A DNA stretch of 64,000 bases from Budorcas taxicolor (lineage: Eukaryota > Chordata > Mammalia > Artiodactyla > Bovidae), in NCBI RefSeq assembly GCF_023091745.1, contig NC_068935.1:21807775-21871774 (forward strand), given 5' to 3'. The translations under genes were made by a program, and so were the position numbers. This document shows positions 42,913-53,161 of this stretch, one piece after another (position 1 is the stretch's first letter; each line of letters opens with the position of its first letter). The notes beneath the pieces are model-generated. The model was not told where the DNA came from. It saw only the letters and a list, made by a program, of their open reading frames with translations, and did no database searches.

Positions 42913-44947
42913 TTAGGTCCATGAATCAAGGCAAATTGGAAGTGGTCAAACAGGAGATGGCAAGTGTGAACATTGACATTCTAGGAATCAGTGAAATAAA
43001 ATGGACTGGAATGGGTGAATTTAACTCAGATGACCATTACATCTACTACTGTGGTCAGGAATCCCTCAGAAGATATGGAGTAGCCATCATGGTCAACAAA
43101 AGAGTCCAAAATGCAGTACTTGGAGGCAATCTCAAAAACGACAGAATGATCTCTGTTTGTCTCCAAGGCAAACCATTCAATATCACAGTAATCCAAGTCT
43201 ATGCCCCAAAGAGTAATGCTGAAGAAGCTGAAGTTGAATGGTTCTATGAAGACCTACAAGACATTTTAGAGTTAACACCCAAAAAAGATGTTCTTCTCAT
43301 TATAGGGGACTGGAATGCAAAAGTAGGACTTCAAGAAACACCTGGAGTAACAGGCAAATTTGGCCTTGGAGTATGGAATGAAGCAGGCAAAGGTTAATAG
43401 AGCTTTCCCAAGAGAACACACTGATCACAGCAAACAACCTCTTCCAACAACACAGGGAAAAGCTCTACACATGGACATCACCAGATGGTCAACACCGAAA
43501 TCAGACTGATTATATTCTTTGTAGCCAAAGATGGAGAAGCTCTATACAGTCAGCAAAATCAAGACTGGGAGTTGACTGTGGCTCAGATCATAAATTCTTT
43601 ATTGCCAAATTCAGACTTAAATTGAAGAAAGCGGGCAAAACCACTAGACCATTTAGACATGACCTAAATCAAATCCCTTATGATTATACAGTGGAAGTGA
43701 GAAATAGATTTAAGGGACAAGATCTGATAGATAGAGTGTCTGATGAACTATGGACTGAGGTTCGTGACATTGTACAGGAGACAGGGATCAAGACCATCCC
43801 CATGGAAAAGAAGTGCACAAAAGCAAAATGGCTGTCTGGGGAGGCCTTACAAATAGCTGTGAAAAGAAGAGAGGTGAAAAGCAAAGGAGAAAAGGAAAGA
43901 TACAAGCATCTGAATGCAGACTTCCAAAGAATAGCAAGAAGAAATATGAAAGCCTTCTTCAGCGATCAATGCAAAGAAATAGAGGAAAAGAACAGAATGG
44001 GAAAGACTAGAAAACTCTTCAAGAAAATTAGAGATACCAAGGGAACATTTCATGCAAAGATGGGCTTGATAAAGGACAGAAATGGTATGGATCTAACAGA
44101 AGCAGCAGATATTAAGAAGAGGTGGCAAGAATACATGGAAGAACTGTACAAAAAAGATATTCATGACCCAATAATCACGATGGTGTGATCACCCACCTAG
44201 GGCCAGACATCCTGGAATGTGAAGTCAAGTGGGCCTTAGAAAGCATCACTACAAACAAAGCTAGTGGAGGTGATGGAATTTCAGTTGAGCTATTTCAAAT
44301 CCTGAAAGATGATGCTGTGAAAGTTCTGCACTCAATACACAAGCAAATTTGGAAAACTCAGCAGTGGCCACAGGACTGGAAAAGGTCACTTTTCATTCCA
44401 ATCCCAAAGAAAGGCAATGCCAAAGAATGCTCAGACTACCACACAATTGCACTCATCTCACATGCTAGTAAAGTAATGCTCAAAATTCTCCAAGCCAGGC
44501 TTCAGCAATATGTGAACCGTGAACTTCCAGATGTTCAAGCTGGTTTTAGAAAAGGCAGAGGAACCAGAGATAAAAGTGCCAACATCGGCTGGATCATGGA
44601 AAAAGCAAGAGAGTTCCAGAAAAACATCTATTCGATCCAGCCAATCCATTCTGAAGGATATCAGCCCTGGGATTTCTTTGGAAGGAATGATGCTAAAGCT
44701 GAAACTCCAGTACTTTGGCCACCTCATGCGAAGAGTTGACCCGTTGGAAAAATCTCTGATGCTGAGAGGGATTGGGGGCAGGAGGAGAAGAGGATGACAG
44801 AGGATGAGATGGCTGGATGGTATCACTGACTCAATGGACATGAGTCTGAGTGAACTCCGGGAGTTGGTAATGTACAGGTAGGCCGGCATGCTGCGATTTA
44901 TGGGGTGCAAAGAGTCAGAAACGACTGAGTGACTGACCTGAACTGAA
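42913..44947 (+). mobile_element. BovB with internal and edge deletions
   Basis: Sense BovB starting inside the endonuclease domain (TTAGGTCCATGAATCAAGGC). It runs through the endonuclease-RT linker to the start of RT, then jumps at about 44633 from CCAGAAAAACATCTATTC to GATCCAGCCAATCCATTC, losing the RT core with YADD. It ends at GACCTGAACTGAA. No target-site duplication; the left edge abuts L1 ORF2 and the right edge abuts the L1 ORF1-ORF2 junction, with about 2 kb of L1 missing between. A single deletion joining BovB and L1 explains the left edge. Confidence 0.9.
42926..44630 (+). pseudogene. BovB ORF2 remnant (endonuclease, linker)
   Basis: Endonuclease block with MNQGKLEVVKQEMASVNIDI, ISEIKWTGMGEF and IIGDWNAKVG (catalytic Asp) stays open to 43397 and is fused in frame to antisense L1 codons upstream (42753 on). 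A stop at 43395-43397 and indels follow. 43622-44188 carries the linker (DLNQIPYDYTVEVRNRFKGQ; VKRREVKSKGEKERYKHLN). 44185-44739 starts RT (QQWPQDWKRSLFIPIPKKGN; AGFRKGRGTRDKSAN) and breaks at the deletion. Inactive. Confidence 0.9.
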
Positions 44948-45191
44948 TGGACAGATGATCCCATAGCCATTTACTTTGTTGTTTTGAGTTAGAATTTATA
45001 CACCTTTTCTGTTTTTCCTGTCTAGAGAAGATCCTTTAGCATTTTTTGAAGAGCTGGTTTGGTGGTGCTGAATTCTCTCAGTTTTTGCTTGTCTCTAAAA
45101 CTGTTGATGTCTCCTTAATATTTGAATGAGATCCTTGCTGGGTACAGTAATCTGGGCTGTAGGTTTTTCTCTTTCATCACTTTAAGTATGT

Positions 45192-46292
45192 TCTTTTCCA
45201 TGGGGATGGTCTTGATCCCTATCTCCTGTACAGTGTCAAGAACCTCATTCCACAGTTCATCAGGCACTCTATCTATCAGATCTAGACCCTTAAATCTATT
45301 TCTCACTTCCACTGTATAATCATAAGGGATTTGATTTAGGTCATACCTGAATGGTCTAGCGGTTTTCCCTGCTTTCTTCAATTTGAGTCTGAATTTGGCA
45401 ATAAGGAGTTCATGATCTGAACCACAGTCAGCTCGTGGTCTTGTTTTTGTTGACTGTACAGAGCTTCTCCATCTTTGGCTGCAAAGAATATAATCAATCT
45501 GATTTCGGTGCTGACCATCTGGTGATGTCCATGTGTAGAGTCTTCTCTTGTGTTGTTGGAAGAGGGTGTTTGCTATGACCAGTGCATTTTTTTGGCAGAA
45601 CTCTATTAGTCTTTGCCCTGCTTCATTCCGCATTCCAAGGCCAGATTTGCCTGTTATTCCAGGTGTTTCTTGACTTCCTACCTTTGCATTTCAGTCCCCT
45701 ATAATGAAAAGGACCCTTTTTTGGGGGTGTTAGTTCTAAAAGATCTTGTAGGTCTTCATAAAACCATTCAACTTCGGTTTCTTAAGCCTTACTGGTTGGG
45801 ACATAGACTTGGATAACTGTGGTATTGATGGTTTGCCTTGGAGACAAACAGAGATCATTCTGTCGTTTTTGAGATTGCCTCCAAGTACTGCATTTTGGAC
45901 TCTTTTGTTGACCATGATGGCTACTCCATATCTTCTGAGGGATTCCTGCCCGCAGTAGTAGATGTAATGGTCATCTGAGTTAAATTCACCCATTCCAGTC
46001 CATTTTAGTTCGCTGTCCTAGAATGTTGATGTTCACCCTTGCCATCTCTTGTTTGACCACGTCCAATTTGCCTTGATTCATAGACCTGACATTCCAGGTT
46101 CCTATGCAATATTGCTCTTTACAGCATCGGATATTGCTTCTATCACCAGTCACATCCACAACTGGGTATTGTTTTCGCTTTGGCTCCATCCCTTCATTCT
46201 TTCTGGAGTTATTTCTCCACTGATCTCCAGGAGTATATTGGGCACCTAATGACCTGGGGAGTTCCTCTTTTGTTATCCTATCATGGGCTTTT
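45192..46292 (-). pseudogene. Inverted BovB endonuclease region
   Basis: Minus-strand reading from 46292: upstream region with KEELPRSLGAQYTPGDQWRN, then CIGTWNVRSMNQGKLDVV (start of the APE-like endonuclease), 45993-45736 (GEFNSDDHYIYYCGQESLRR), and 45633-45192 (LYTWTSPDGQHRNQIDYILC, GSDHELLIAKF, DLNQIPYDYTVEVRNRFKGL). Frameshifts near 46000 and 45736. Near 45190 the frame reads through into L1 ORF1 codons by chance. It is the only BovB copy here that keeps the start of the protein. Confidence 0.9.
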
Positions 46293-46328
46293 CCAAAATG
46301 GCTGTCTGGGGAGGCCTTAAAAATAGCT

Positions 46329-48177
46329 GTGAACAGAAGAGAGGTGAAAAGCAAAGGAGAGAAGGAAAGATATAAGCATCTGAATGCAGAGTTCCAAACA
46401 ATAGCAAGAAGAAATAAGAAAGCCTTCTTCAGTGATCAATGCAAAGAAATAGCGGAAAAGAACAGAATGGGAAAGACTAGAGATCTCTTCAAGAAAATTA
46501 GAGATACCAAGGGAACATTTCATGCAAAGATGGGCTCGATAAAGGACAGAAATGGCATGGACCGAACAGAAGCAGAAGATATTAAGAAGAGGTGGCAAGA
46601 ATACATGGAAGAACTGTACAAAAAAGATCCTCACGACCCAGATAATCATGATGATGTGATCACTCATCTAGAGCCAGACATCTTGGAATGTGAAGTCAAG
46701 TGGGCCTTAGAAAGCATCACTAGAAACAAAGCTAGTGGAGGTGATGGAATTTCAGTTGAGCTATTTCAAATACTGAAAGATGATGCTGTGAAAGTGCTGC
46801 ACTCAATATGCCAGCAAATTTGGAAAACTCAGCAGTGGCCACAGGACTGGAAAACGTCACTTTTCATTCCAATTCCAAGGAAAGGAAATGCCAAAGAATG
46901 CTCAAACTACCGCACAATTGCACTCATCTCACATGCTAGTAAAGTAATGCTCAAAATTCTCCAAGCCAGGCTTCAGCAATACGTGAACCATGAACTCCCT
47001 GACGTTCAAGCTGGTTTTAGAAAAGGCAGAGGAACCAGAGATCGAATTGCCAACATCTGGTGGATCATGGGAAAAGCAAGAGAGTTCCAGAAAAACATCG
47101 ATTTCTGCTTTATTAACTATGGCAAAGCCTTTGACTGTGTGGATCACAATCAAATGGTGGAAAATTCTGAAAGAGATGGGAATACCAGACCACCTAACCA
47201 CCCTCTTGAGAAATCTGTATGCAGGTCAGGAAGCAACAGTTAGAACTGGACATGGAACAACAGACTGGTTCCAAATAGGAAAAGGAGTACGTCAAGGCTG
47301 TATATTGTCACCCTGCTTATTTAACTTACATGCAGAGTACATCATGAGAAATGCTGGACTTGAAGAAACACAAGCTGGAATCAAGATTGCCAGGAGAAAT
47401 ATCAATAACCTCAGATATGCAGATGACACCACCCTTATGGCAGAAAGTGAAGAGGAACTAAAAAGCCTCTTGATGAAAGTGAAAGAGGAGAGTGAAAAAG
47501 TTGGCTTAAGGCTCAACATTCAGAAAACGAAGATCATGGCATCCGGTCCCATCACTTCATGGGAAATAGATGGGGAAACAGTGTCAGACTTTATCTTTTT
47601 GGGCTCCAAAATCACTGCAGATGGTGACTGCAGCCATGAAATTAAAAGATGCTTACTTCTTGGAAGACAAGTTATGACCATCCTAGATCATATATTCAAA
47701 AGCAGAGACATTACTCTGCCGACTAAGGTCTGTCTAGTCAAGGCTATGGTTTTTCCTGTGGTCATGTATGGATGTGAGAGTTGGACTGTGAAGAAGGCTG
47801 AGTGCCGAAGAATTGATACGTTTGAACTGTGGTGTTGGAGAAGACTCTTGAGGGTACCTTTGCCTGCAAGGAGATCCAATCAGTCCATTCTGAAGGAGAT
47901 CAGCCCTGGGATTTCTTTGGAAGGAATGATGCTAAAGCTGAAGCTACAGTACTTTGGCCACCTCATGCAAAGAGTTGAGTCATTGGAAAAGACTCTGATG
48001 CTGGGAGAGATTGGGGGCAGGAGGAGAAGGGGACGACAGAGGATGAGATGGCTGGATGGCATCACGGACTCGATGGACGTGAGTCTGAGTGAACTCCGGG
48101 AGATGGTGATGGACAGGGAGGCCTGGCATGCTGCGATTCATGTGGTCGCAAAGAGTTGGACTCAACTGAGCGACTGA
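46329..48177 (+). pseudogene. BovB ORF2 remnant: linker, RT and C-terminus
   Basis: Two long overlapping frames, 46329-47243 (304 codons) and 46990-48177 (395 codons), cover the complete linker, RT and C-terminal region. They would be one frame but for a single extra base near 47148-47160 (GATCACAATCAAATGGTGG, normally GATCACAATAAACTGTGG). RT motifs in the second frame are intact: KEMGIPDHL, GKGVRQGCILSPCLFN, YADDTTLMAESEEE. The C-terminal RRRRGRQRMRWLDGITDSMD and the natural end near TQLSD are present. The same extra base occurs in the copy at 14690-16719. Confidence 0.93.
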
Positions 48178-49495
48178 ACTGAACTGAATTGAACTGAACT
48201 GAACTGAACTGAAAGTATGTCCTGCCATTCTCTTCTGGCCTGAAGAATTTCTATTGAAAGATCAGCTGTTATCCTAATGCGAATCCCCTTGTGTGTTTCT
48301 TGTTTTTCCCTTGCTACTTTTAATATTTTTTCTTTGTGTTTGATCTTTATTTGATTAATATGTGTCTTGGGGTGTTTTTCCTTGAGTTTATCCTGTTTGC
48401 AGCTCTCTGGGTTTCTTGGACGTGGGTGCCTATTTCCTTCCCTATTTTAGGGAAAGTTTCAACTATTATCTCTTCAAGTATTTTTTCATGGCCTTTCTTT
48501 TTGTCTTCTATTTCTGGGACTCCTATGATTTGAATATTGGGTTGTTTAACATTGTCCCAAAGGCCTCTGAGGTTGTCCTCATTTCTTTTAACTCTTTTTT
48601 CCTCTCTGCTTCATTTATTTTCAACATTCTATCTCTCATCTCAGTTATCCTATCTTCTGCCTCAGTTATTCTACTGTTAGTTCCCTCCAGAGTGCTTTTG
48701 ATCTCAGTTATTGCATTATTCACTATTGATTGACTCTTTTTATTTCTTCTAGGTCCTTGTTAAACATTGCTTGCATCTTCTTAGTCCTTGTCTCCAGACT
48801 ATTTATCTGTTTCTCCATTTTGTTTTCAAGATTTTGGATCATTTTTACTATCATTATTTTGAATTCTTTTTCAGGTAGACTCCCTATCTCCTCCTCTTTG
48901 GTTTGGTTTGGTGGACATTTTTCATGTTTAGTTACCTGCTGAATATTTCTCTGCCTTTTAATCTTGTTTAGATTGCTGTGTTTGGGTGTCCTTTCTGTAT
49001 ACTGGAAATTTGTGGTTCCTCTTAATTGTGGAGGTTCCTCCCTATGGGTGGGTCTGGACTAGTGGTTTCTCAAGGTTTCCTGGTTAGGGAAGCTTGCATT
49101 GGTGTTCTGGTGGGTGGAGCTGGATTTCTTCTCTCTGGAGTGCAATGAAGTGTCCAATAGTGAGTTTTGAAGTGTCTGTGGGTTTGGTGTGACTTTTGGT
49201 TGCCTGTATTTTAATGCTCAGGGCTATGTTGCTGTGTTGTTGGAGATTTAGCTTGGCATGTCTTGCTTTGAAACTTGTTGGCTCTTGGGTAGAGCTTGGT
49301 TTCAGTGTAGATATGAAGGCTTCTGGATGAGCTCTTTTTGATTAATGTTCCCTGGAGTCAGGAGTTTTCTGGTGTTCTCAAGTTTTGAATTTAAGCCTCC
49401 TGCCTCTGGCTTTCAGTATTATTCTTACAGTAGCCTCGAGACTTCTCAATCCATACAGCACCAATGATAAAACATATAGGTTAATGGTGAAAAGA

Positions 49496-49786
49496 TTCTC
49501 CACAGTGAGGGATACCCAGAGAGGTTCACAGAGTTATATGGAGAGGAGAGAGGGAGGAGGGAGATAGAAGTGACCAGGAAGAGAAGAGAGGAAATCAAAA
49601 GGGGAGAGAACAATCTAGCAAGTAATCAGTTCCCTAAGTGTTCTCCACAGCCCAGAACACCCAAAGAGAATCACAGAGTTAGGTAAAGAAGAGAAGGAGG
49701 AGGGAGGAGATAGAGGTGACCTGGGAGAGAAAAAGGAGAGTCAAAAGGGGAGAAAGCAATCACACTAGTAATCACACTCCTAGGTA
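49496..49786 (-). repeat. 145-base tandem duplication in L1 5' UTR
   Basis: 49496-49640 and 49641-49786 are two diverged copies: TTCTCCACAG..., CACAGAGTTA, GGAGGGAGATAGAAGTGACC versus GGAGGAGATAGAGGTGACC, TCAAAAGGGGAGA, AGTAATCA. Purine-rich on the plus strand. Confidence 0.85.
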
Positions 49787-50404
49787 AAAATGGATACTGA
49801 AGACTAGATTCTTAATGGTACAAAATTGATAACAAATACCAAAAAGCAAAGGTTAAAAATCTAGTGTAGTTTTAGACTCTCAAAAATACAATATTAAAAA
49901 AAATCACAAAATTATAAAATATATATATGAAATTTGCTTTAAAAATAGGGTCTTTTTAAGGTAATAGTAGGTTATAAAAATTAAAATTAAAGGAGTAATA
50001 AAGAACTTAAAAATAAAATTTTTTTAAATTAAAAAATGATAATAGCAAAATATATGTAAGAATTTCTCTGGAGCTGTTGAGGGCAGTGTGGGTTCAGTTC
50101 AATTTCAGATAGTTCCTTGTTCCAGTTTATACTTCTCAAGGTCTATAGGCCCCTTTCAATGTAGTCAATGCTAACTACAGGGTTTTAATATTTTGCACCT
50201 GTCACTTCCAAAGTGGTTCCCTCTTCTTGTTTATTTTGGCTTCCTCTGTTTGCAAGTCTCTCCAGTGTCTAACTTCCACCCTGACACAAGGGGGTGAAGG
50301 TGGTCTCTTATTTAGGCTTACTTGTTCAGTTGTGCTGTGGGGAGGGAGGAACACTGCAAACAAATATCACTGGCTTGTGTGGGGAGTGCTCACAGTGTTT
50401 TAGC

Positions 50405-51664
50405 CGCCTGCCTCTCTGCCTCCAGCGGGGGATGGGCCAGTCTACAGCCAGTGAGCTCTCCTCTGGTATTTACTCAGTCCTTTGTTCTGTGAGCGGGCCT
50501 GGCAGTGCCTTATGTTAGAGTTTTTCACAGGAAAGTTCTCTCTCTCTCTCTATGCTCTCTCTCTCTCTGGCTATACCACAGTTTGGGTTGCTATCTCACG
50601 TTAGCTCCCTCAGATTGTCCTTAGGGCATTCAGGCCTGGTCCTTACCCTAAGCATGCAGCCCACGCCTCCCTGTTCAGCCCCCACTCACAGCTGGTGAAT
50701 GCAAGCGTCTGGGCTACTTCTCCACTGGGAGTTGTGGTTAGGCGCGTAATCTTTGTTTGTTTTTGTTTTTGTTTCCTCCCAGTTATGTGTACCTGGGCCA
50801 CAGTGGGTTTGCCCCTGTGTGTGTACTTTCCCAATCTACACTGCCCAGGCTCCAGGTTACTCTGTAGGGGAACTGTCTAAAGTGGGCCTTGGGTTGTGTG
50901 CACTTCCCAGGTCTAAGCCGCTCAGGTTCAGGTTCTTGGGTGCTCCACAAAGGCACAGACTCAGTTAGACCTGCGTTTTGTGCCTTTCCCAGGTCTGAGC
51001 AGCTCAGGAGACCAGGTGCTTGGCGAGTACACTCTCCCAGGGGTGTGGTGCATCTTATCACCTCCTGGGTCCCAGCCACTTGGCTTCCTGAGTGTGCAGC
51101 GAGAGCGCCGTCTCAGGTGTGCCGTGTGTCTCCTCTGAGGAACTAATCTCTGACTATGACCCTCCTGATGGATGTCAACTGTTCAGAGTCCCAGGAAGAC
51201 TTGGTTAGTAACTGGGAGCCTGCTCACAGTTTGGTGGAGGATGCAGTCTCTGGGGCCAAGATTGCCTCTTGCCTTCTGGCTCTGGCTGTCGCCCATCTGT
51301 CTCTCTGCCTCTGGCAGGGGGAGGGGCCAGTCCACAGCTGGCTAGCTCTCCTCTGGTATTCATTCAGTCCTTTGTTCTGTGAGCGGGCTAGGCTGTGTCT
51401 CAGGTTAGAACTTTTCAAAGTTCTCATTCTCTTTTTTTTCTCTCTCTGGCTATCCCACAGTTTGGGTTGCTATCTCAGGTTAGCTCCCTCAGACTGTCCT
51501 CAGGGCACTCAGGCCCCATCCCTACCTTAAGCATGCAGCCCACACCTCCCTGTTCAGCCCCCGCCCACTGCTGGCAGATGCGAGCATCTGGGCTACTTCT
51601 CTGCTGGGAGTTGCGGTTAGGCATGTAATCTGTGTTGTTTTTTTTTTTTTTCCTCCCGATTATG
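50405..51664 (-). repeat. Two related segments, ~880-base spacing
   Basis: 50405-50790 and 51294-51664 share long stretches: TCTCTGCCTC, CTCTCCTCTGGTATT, CAGTCCTTTGTTCTGTGAGC, CACAGTTTGGGTTGCTATCT, TAAGCATGCAGCCCA, TCTGGGCTACTTCTC and GGGAGTTG. The spacing, measured at GTTTGGGTTGC (50581 and 51460), is 879. This is monomer-like organisation of a LINE 5' UTR. Confidence 0.85.
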
Positions 51665-51934
51665 TTGCCTGCTGGTAAAATGGTTTCCTGGTGTTTGGAA
51701 ACTTTTCCTCCTTCATGACTCGCTCCCCGGGATGGGTCTCCATCCTTAACTCTTTTGTCTTACTTTTTATCTTTTATATTTTGTCTTACCTCCTTTCAAA
51801 AAGAATGGGCTGTCTTTCTGGGTGCCTGGTATCCTCTGCCAGCATTCGGAAGTTGTTTTATGTAATTCGCTCAGTGATCAAATGGTCTTTTGATGAATTT
51901 GTGGAGGAGAAAGTGGTCTCCTCATCCTATTCCT

Positions 51935-51944
51935 CCGCCATCTT
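51935..51944 (-). promoter_or_regulatory. YY1-type site at L1 5' terminus
   Basis: The complement reads AAGATGGCGG, starting 12 nt inside the L1 5' end (51956). In human L1 a YY1 site with the same core lies at nearly the same distance and sets accurate transcription start. Here the core is intact. Function in this copy is an inference. Confidence 0.7.
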
Positions 51945-52166
51945 AGGACCACCCCCATGGTACCACTTTTGATCATTTTCTGGGTGCCAAATTACAGGAA
52001 AGTTGAAGGACATACTAGTTGTCTTTGCTGGAAAAGCAAATTCATTCCTTTCTAAGTGACTCACAGTGGCATTCCACTCAATATCAATTGAGCTCAAAGG
52101 GCACTCTCGAGTTTCTATTGAATTCATTTCTACTGAATAAAAAAAAAAACAACAACTTTGTATTCA

Positions 52167-52642
52167 CATTTGAATCAGTTCTAATGAGGTGGATGAAAGT
52201 GGAGCCTATTATACAGAGTGAAGTAAGCCAGAAAGAAAAACACCAATACAGTTTACAAACGCATATATATGGAATTTAGAAAGATGGTAACGATAACTCT
52301 GTATGCAAGACAGCAAAAGAGACACAGATGTATAGAACAGTCTTTTGGACTCTGTGGGAGAGGGAGAGGGTGGGATGATTTGGGAGAATGGCATTGAAAC
52401 ATGTATAATATCATATAAGAAACAAATCACAAGTCCAGGTTTGATACAGGATACAGGATGCTTGTGGTTGATGCACTAGGATGACCCAGAGGGATGGTAC
52501 AGGGAAGGAGGTAGGAGGGGGGTTCAGGATGGGGAGCATGTGTACACCCGTGGCAGATTCATGTAGATGTATGGCAAAACCAATACAATATTGTAAAATA
52601 ATTAACTTGCAATTAAAATAAATAAATTTAAATTAAAAAAAA
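52167..52642 (+). mobile_element. L1 3' end with 13 bp duplication
   Basis: 476-base sense L1: it starts just before ORF2's end region (AATCAGTTCTAATGAGGTGG), passes the 3' UTR (GAAGTAAGCCAGAAAGAAAAACACC; GGGATGGTACAGGGAAGGAGG) and ends in an A-tail. Perfect 13 bp duplication AACTTTGTATTCA at 52154-52166 and 52643-52655. 5'-truncated and fairly young. The flanking A-run at 52140-52149 belongs to the target region. Confidence 0.96.
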
Positions 52643-52739
52643 AACTTTGTATTCAGAGCTGCTTCTGAATGCCTTTATTTCAAACTGATATAGGCTTATT
52701 TACTTGTTCTAGGCCCAGCTGACCTTGAAATGTGTTGTA

Positions 52740-52930
52740 GTGAGAAGAGTCTGAGCTCAGATCTCAGCTTTAGATAATTGCAACTGTGTGACTTGGTTAT
52801 TTATCCTTTAATTTGTCTATTTCATACTTTTCCCATCTGTAAAATGGGAAAATGCTCATACTCATTTCACAAGATTATTGTGAAGATTAAATAATATGTA
52901 CTGTGTGAAACATATAGAGCTCAGTACCTA
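52740..52930 (+). mobile_element. MIR SINE
   Basis: '...gagctcagatctcagctttagataattgcaactgtgtgacttggttatttatcctttaatttgtctatttcatacttttcccatctgtaaaatgggaaaatgctcatactcatttcacaagattattgtgaagattaaataatatg...' follows the MIR core (tgtgtgacctt...catctgtaaaatggg...ttgtgaggattaaatga). Confidence 0.88.
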
Positions 52931-53161
52931 TCTATATAGATAGATGGTGTATACACACATATACAGACTTTTTTTTTTTTTCAGACTAAGGTTTATCTTT
53001 GTAACCATGACAATAACTTTATCTACCATTTGCTATCTAAAGAGTGATAGACATGTAAAGAAGGATCTCATTTTCCTTCTTTACTGACTTAATGATTACC
53101 ATGAAACTATAATATGTAAGCACAAGCACAAGATGAGGATACTCATAGATGTGCTCCACTT

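Larger units (their letters stand above)
45192..48212 (+). mobile_element. Near full-length BovB with 5' inversion
   Basis: 3,021-base insertion with a perfect 8 bp duplication AAGTATGT (45184-45191 and 48213-48220); the flanks together match uninterrupted L1 ORF1 (compare 4095-4130). 46296-48212 is sense BovB from the linker (AAAATGGCTGTCTGGGGAGG) to the (ACTGA)n tail. 45192-46292 is the 5' part in reverse. The two arms meet at adjacent BovB positions with only about 16 bases missing. This is the expected product of twin-primed reverse transcription. Confidence 0.95.
45022..48962 (-). pseudogene. L1 ORF1, start codon lost, split by BovB
   Basis: ORF1 codons are in two blocks, 48962-48213 and 45191-45022, on either side of BovB. 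The expected start codon position (48962-48960) reads ATT before the conserved KRQRN block. A coiled-coil-type region follows (48723-48523: ITEIKSTLEGTNSRITEAED, RKKELKEMR). The C-terminus (ILKVMKEKNLQPRLLYPARI, then the complement of 'ctgaattctctcagttttt') ends in TAG at about 45024-45022. Length without BovB would be about 300 residues, usual for L1 ORF1p. Small indels are also present. Confidence 0.85.
40857..51956 (-). mobile_element. L1 insertion with both ends, nested by BovB
   Basis: One antisense L1 spans 11.1 kb. Evidence: 3' end and UTR at 40857-41300, ORF2 C-terminal half to 42912, ORF1 from 48962 to 45022, 5' UTR to 51956, and a perfect 12 bp target-site duplication ATGGTACCACTT at 40845-40856 and 51957-51968. 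Two BovB elements lie inside (42913-44947 and 45192-48212). ORF2 from its start to just after the FADD motif is missing. Removing the BovBs leaves about 6 kb of L1 sequence. The exact duplication means the insertion is not very old. Confidence 0.93.
48963..51956 (-). promoter_or_regulatory. L1 5' UTR, about 3.0 kb
   Basis: The region between the ORF1 start position and the 5' target duplication. It is much longer than the roughly 0.9 kb human L1 5' UTR. In plus-strand order it contains a T-rich ORF1-proximal stretch, a 145-base tandem duplication (49496-49786), an AT-rich block (49790-50060), a GC-richer part with two related segments about 880 bases apart (50405-50790 and 51294-51664), (CT)n tracts near 50541-50575, and the element's 5' terminus with a YY1-type site. 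Several 60-124-codon frames cross it, but none looks like a gene. Confidence 0.8.

Noticed and set aside
48181..48213. Direct repeats of ACTGA resembling a small array
   Set aside because: This is the normal BovB 3' terminal (ACTGA)n repeat; no spacers or leader, so not a CRISPR-like array.
50294..51628. Several 60-124-codon frames in GC-richer DNA, suggesting a small gene or CpG-type promoter region
   Set aside because: They lie inside the L1 5' UTR, overlap one another on both strands and show no domain. The GC content belongs to the L1 promoter.
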